NCBI GenBank assembly: GCA_031551635.1
Contig: JAVBNH010000039.1
Span: 1 to 23,671 of the forward strand
From: JAVBNH01 sp031551635
Lineage (GTDB): Bacteria > Bacillota > Clostridia > Oscillospirales > Acutalibacteraceae
Direction of reading: 5' to 3'
Length of the DNA stretch: 23,671 nucleotides
The notes under the pieces were generated by a model. The model saw only the letters and a program-made list of their open reading frames with translations. It did no database searches and was not told the DNA's origin. Both the position numbers and the translations under genes were made by a program. Positions 22,133 through 23,671 of the stretch are shown here, one piece after another; position 1 is the first letter of the stretch, and each line of letters starts with the position of its first letter.

Positions 22133-22312
22133 GATATTGGATTTTTGATATTGGAAGATGTCACGTTAAGCATTTATTTACATTTAACCCTGAGAACGCG
22201 GGCGATTATACTAAAATCACCACGCGAGCAATGATTTTATTTCCATTTAATGATAAATACGCGACATTTTCTAGCATCTAGCATCTAGCATCTAGCATCC
22301 AATATCCAACAT
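22133..22312. repeat. Imperfect palindromic element with heptamer arrays at both ends
   Basis: Left end, 22133-22160: four 7-bp units GATATTG, GATTTTT, GATATTG, GAAGATG. Right end, 22271-22312: four perfect CTAGCAT units plus CCAATAT and CCAACAT. Read on the minus strand these are GATGTTG, GATATTG and four GATGCTA units. The two arrays are thus the same GAT-initial heptamer family in opposite orientation, enclosing about 110 bp with a further TGTCACG/CGCGACA pairing (22159-22165/22260-22266). There is no ORF inside. It lies between the sipW-like gene and its substrate genes. Confidence 0.7.
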
Positions 22313-22369
22313 CAAAAAGATGACTTTTATAGGTGTGAAAGCTGAGTAAATAATTATGTTTGTCCCGTT

Positions 22370-22388
22370 AAAGCGGATTTTCCGCTTT
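22370..22388 (+). promoter_or_regulatory. 8-bp hairpin in the leader of the first TasA-like gene
   Basis: AAAGCGGA (22370-22377) and TCCGCTTT (22381-22388) pair around TTT. The hairpin lies 40 nt before the start codon and about 25 nt before the GAGGAG ribosome binding site. With no T-run after it, it is more likely an mRNA-stabilising or regulatory leader element than a terminator. Confidence 0.5.
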
Positions 22389-22428
22389 GCGAAACAATAA
22401 ATATTCAATTTTTAGAGGAGAATCAAGA

Positions 22429-23325
22429 ATGAGGAAAACTGTTATCTCACACAAATTTCACAAAAAACCGTTAATGGCGCTTGCGGCATCAATTATTATT
22501 GTCGCCATTATGCTTGGCGGAACCTTCGCGTGGACTGATTTTACTCAATCCAGAGCGAATAAATTCCGCGGCTCGACTGATGCGGATGTCACACTGCATG
22601 ACGAGTTCGACGGCGAAAACAAGGATGTTTTCGTGGAAAATTCAGGCTCGCAGACCATTTATGTACGCTTACGACTGGACGAATACATGGAAATCGGAGG
22701 AACAAGCTTTGTCGCAGCGTCAAATGTGAAGGACAAAACCACATGGATACCCCATACATATGACGGCACAGCAATTGGCGACTGCGGTCAGGTTGACGCC
22801 AAGCATCTTTTCCACAGCTACTATGACTGGGAAATGACCGGCGCACAGAGAAAATTCAACGAGGGTACTCCGGGGCTTGTCTATTCAAAGCTAGGCGCTG
22901 ACGGAAAGGTTGATACAAGCTCCGGCTTGAATGATACAGCGGCAGAGAACGCACCGATAACAATGAGTGAGTTTTTACGTCTGGAGGGGCAGGCATACGA
23001 CAGCATGAGCCTTGAGGACAAGGCGTTATGGGACGGAAAGGTTATGACAGGCTGCTGGATTCTTGACGACACGGACACTGTCGAAAACGGCGGCGCGTGG
23101 GCATATTGGTCAGTTCCTCTCGCTCCGGGCGAGGCGACAAACCTTTTGCTTGACCGTGTACTCAAGACGACAAAAGAGCCTGTTGACGACTGGTTTTACG
23201 GAATTGATGTAAAGCTCCAGGCGGTCACCTCAAACGATTTTGAAAAATGGAACAGTGTTGATTTAAAGTATAAGAAAACAGCGGCTGCGGACAAGCTTAT
23301 AGCAATTTGGGAGAGCGTTCTTTAA
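22429..23325 (+). CDS. SipW-dependent exported protein, TasA-like (298 aa)
   Basis: The N-terminus has a basic start (MRKTVISHKFHKKP), a hydrophobic core (LMALAASIIIVAIMLGG) and TFAWTDFTQS, the typical signal of SipW-processed proteins (compare GGTWAAFND of TasA). The mature part starts with a beta-rich segment (VTLHDEFDGENKDVFVENSG, then SQTIYVRLRL) like the TasA/camelysin sandwich, followed by a longer variable region. The start is ATG 22429, with GAGGAG 8 nt upstream; an in-frame ATG at 22387 lies inside the leader hairpin. It probably forms extracellular or surface fibres or is a wall-associated exported protein. A paralog follows directly. Clostridia have several families of such alternate-signal exported proteins, so fibre formation is not assured. 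Confidence 0.87.
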   Translation: MRKTVISHKFHKKPLMALAASIIIVAIMLGGTFAWTDFTQSRANKFRGSTDADVTLHDEFDGENKDVFVENSGSQTIYVRLRLDEYMEIGGTSFVAASNVKDKTTWIPHTYDGTAIGDCGQVDAKHLFHSYYDWEMTGAQRKFNEGTPGLVYSKLGADGKVDTSSGLNDTAAENAPITMSEFLRLEGQAYDSMSLEDKALWDGKVMTGCWILDDTDTVENGGAWAYWSVPLAPGEATNLLLDRVLKTTKEPVDDWFYGIDVKLQAVTSNDFEKWNSVDLKYKKTAAADKLIAIWESVL

Positions 23326-23344
23326 TACCAATCTCCCATTAAAA
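23323..23344 (+). repeat. 22-bp dispersed repeat, copy 2
   Basis: Begins TAATACCAATCTCCCATT and ends AAAA; identical over 22 bases to the reverse complement of 14093-14114. It includes the TAA stop of the first TasA-like gene and precedes the ribosome binding site of the second. Confidence 0.8.
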
Positions 23345-23371
23345 TTTCGTATTGGAAAGAAAGGTAAAAAC

Positions 23372-23671
23372 ATGTCAAGAACTAGAAATCACTCAAAAAT
23401 GAGTGCAAAGAAAAAACTCGCGGCTCTGACCTCCCTCGTCCTTGTCGGCGCTCTGCTTATCGGCGGAGCGTTCGCGTGGACGGATTTCTCGCAGAGCTTT
23501 ATAAACCGCTTCAGAGGCGGCGTTACCCCCGATGTACTTCTCCACGACGACTTTGAGCCGTGGCTGAACAAGGATGTTTATGTTGAGAACACCGGCGAGC
23601 AGGACTTGATTGTACGCGTTAAATTCAATGAATTCCTCCAGATAGGCAACAAGGTCATAGTCGGAGACGAC
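23372..23671 (+). CDS. Second SipW-dependent exported protein (partial, cut by right edge)
   Basis: The first 100 residues are visible. MSRTRNHSKMSAKKKLAALT begins a basic region leading into a hydrophobic core (SLVLVGALLIGG) and the SipW-type motif AFAWTDFSQS, then FINRFRGGVTPDVLLHDDF and KDVYVENTGEQDLIVRVKF. Position by position this parallels the upstream gene (FAWTDFTQS, NKFRG, DVTLHDEF, KDVFVENSG), so the two are tandem paralogs. GAAAGG lies 7 nt before ATG 23372. No stop occurs before the window ends. It is presumably exported and processed by the same signal peptidase. Confidence 0.88.
   Translation, partial: MSRTRNHSKMSAKKKLAALTSLVLVGALLIGGAFAWTDFSQSFINRFRGGVTPDVLLHDDFEPWLNKDVYVENTGEQDLIVRVKFNEFLQIGNKVIVGDD

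Overview
The window looks like a chromosomal accessory stretch from a low- to mid-GC Gram-positive (Bacillota), most likely a Clostridia/Oscillospirales-type gut or rumen bacterium. The evidence is strong GGAGG-type ribosome binding sites, consensus TTGACA/TATAAT promoters, a Spo0A-type response regulator, and a SipW-type signal peptidase with TasA-like substrates. No rRNA, tRNA, CRISPR array or complete insertion sequence was recognised.

Region 1 (1-7.9 kb): an edge fragment and hairpin repeats, then a minus-strand polymorphic-toxin module. This consists of a 2148-residue secreted RHS/YD-repeat protein with an AT-rich, exchangeable C-terminal tip and, directly behind its stop codon, a small ORF in the position of a cognate immunity gene. 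A XRE-type regulator lies upstream. A plus-strand consensus promoter and a plus-strand terminator bracket the XRE gene and would produce an antisense transcript.

Region 2 (7.9-10.6 kb, plus strand): the most interesting locus. A Spo0A-like regulator (receiver plus Spo0A-type DNA-binding domain) is followed by an array of Spo0A-box motifs spaced 10 bp apart, a structured leader, a 12-codon ORF (MWDWIRRILGMG) with a good ribosome binding site and its own terminator, and a multi-membrane-span GHKL kinase. The kinase's start region appears to be either an ATT start or a frameshift at a T7 tract. This reads as a candidate compact peptide-signalling or micro-peptide system that uses 0A boxes.

Region 3 (10.6-16.8 kb, minus strand): a three-gene operon behind a perfect promoter (small conserved-looking protein, HipA-like kinase, APH-like phosphotransferase); a truncated YdeI-like remnant; a GyrB-like protein whose ATP-binding motifs are lost; a small membrane protein; a small hypothetical protein; and a secreted DUF4091/GH123-like hydrolase with its own promoter.

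Region 4 (16.8-20.4 kb, minus strand): an OmpR-family response regulator and a histidine kinase with a 7TMR-DISM-like sensor, overlapping each other, followed by an unknown 283-residue protein.

Region 5 (20.4-23.7 kb, plus strand): a DivIVA-domain protein translationally overlapped with a SipW-type signal peptidase, then two tandem SipW-type exported proteins (TasA-like), the second cut by the window edge. Intergenic spaces carry 7-bp-period repeat arrays, a 22-bp dispersed repeat and several long hairpins.
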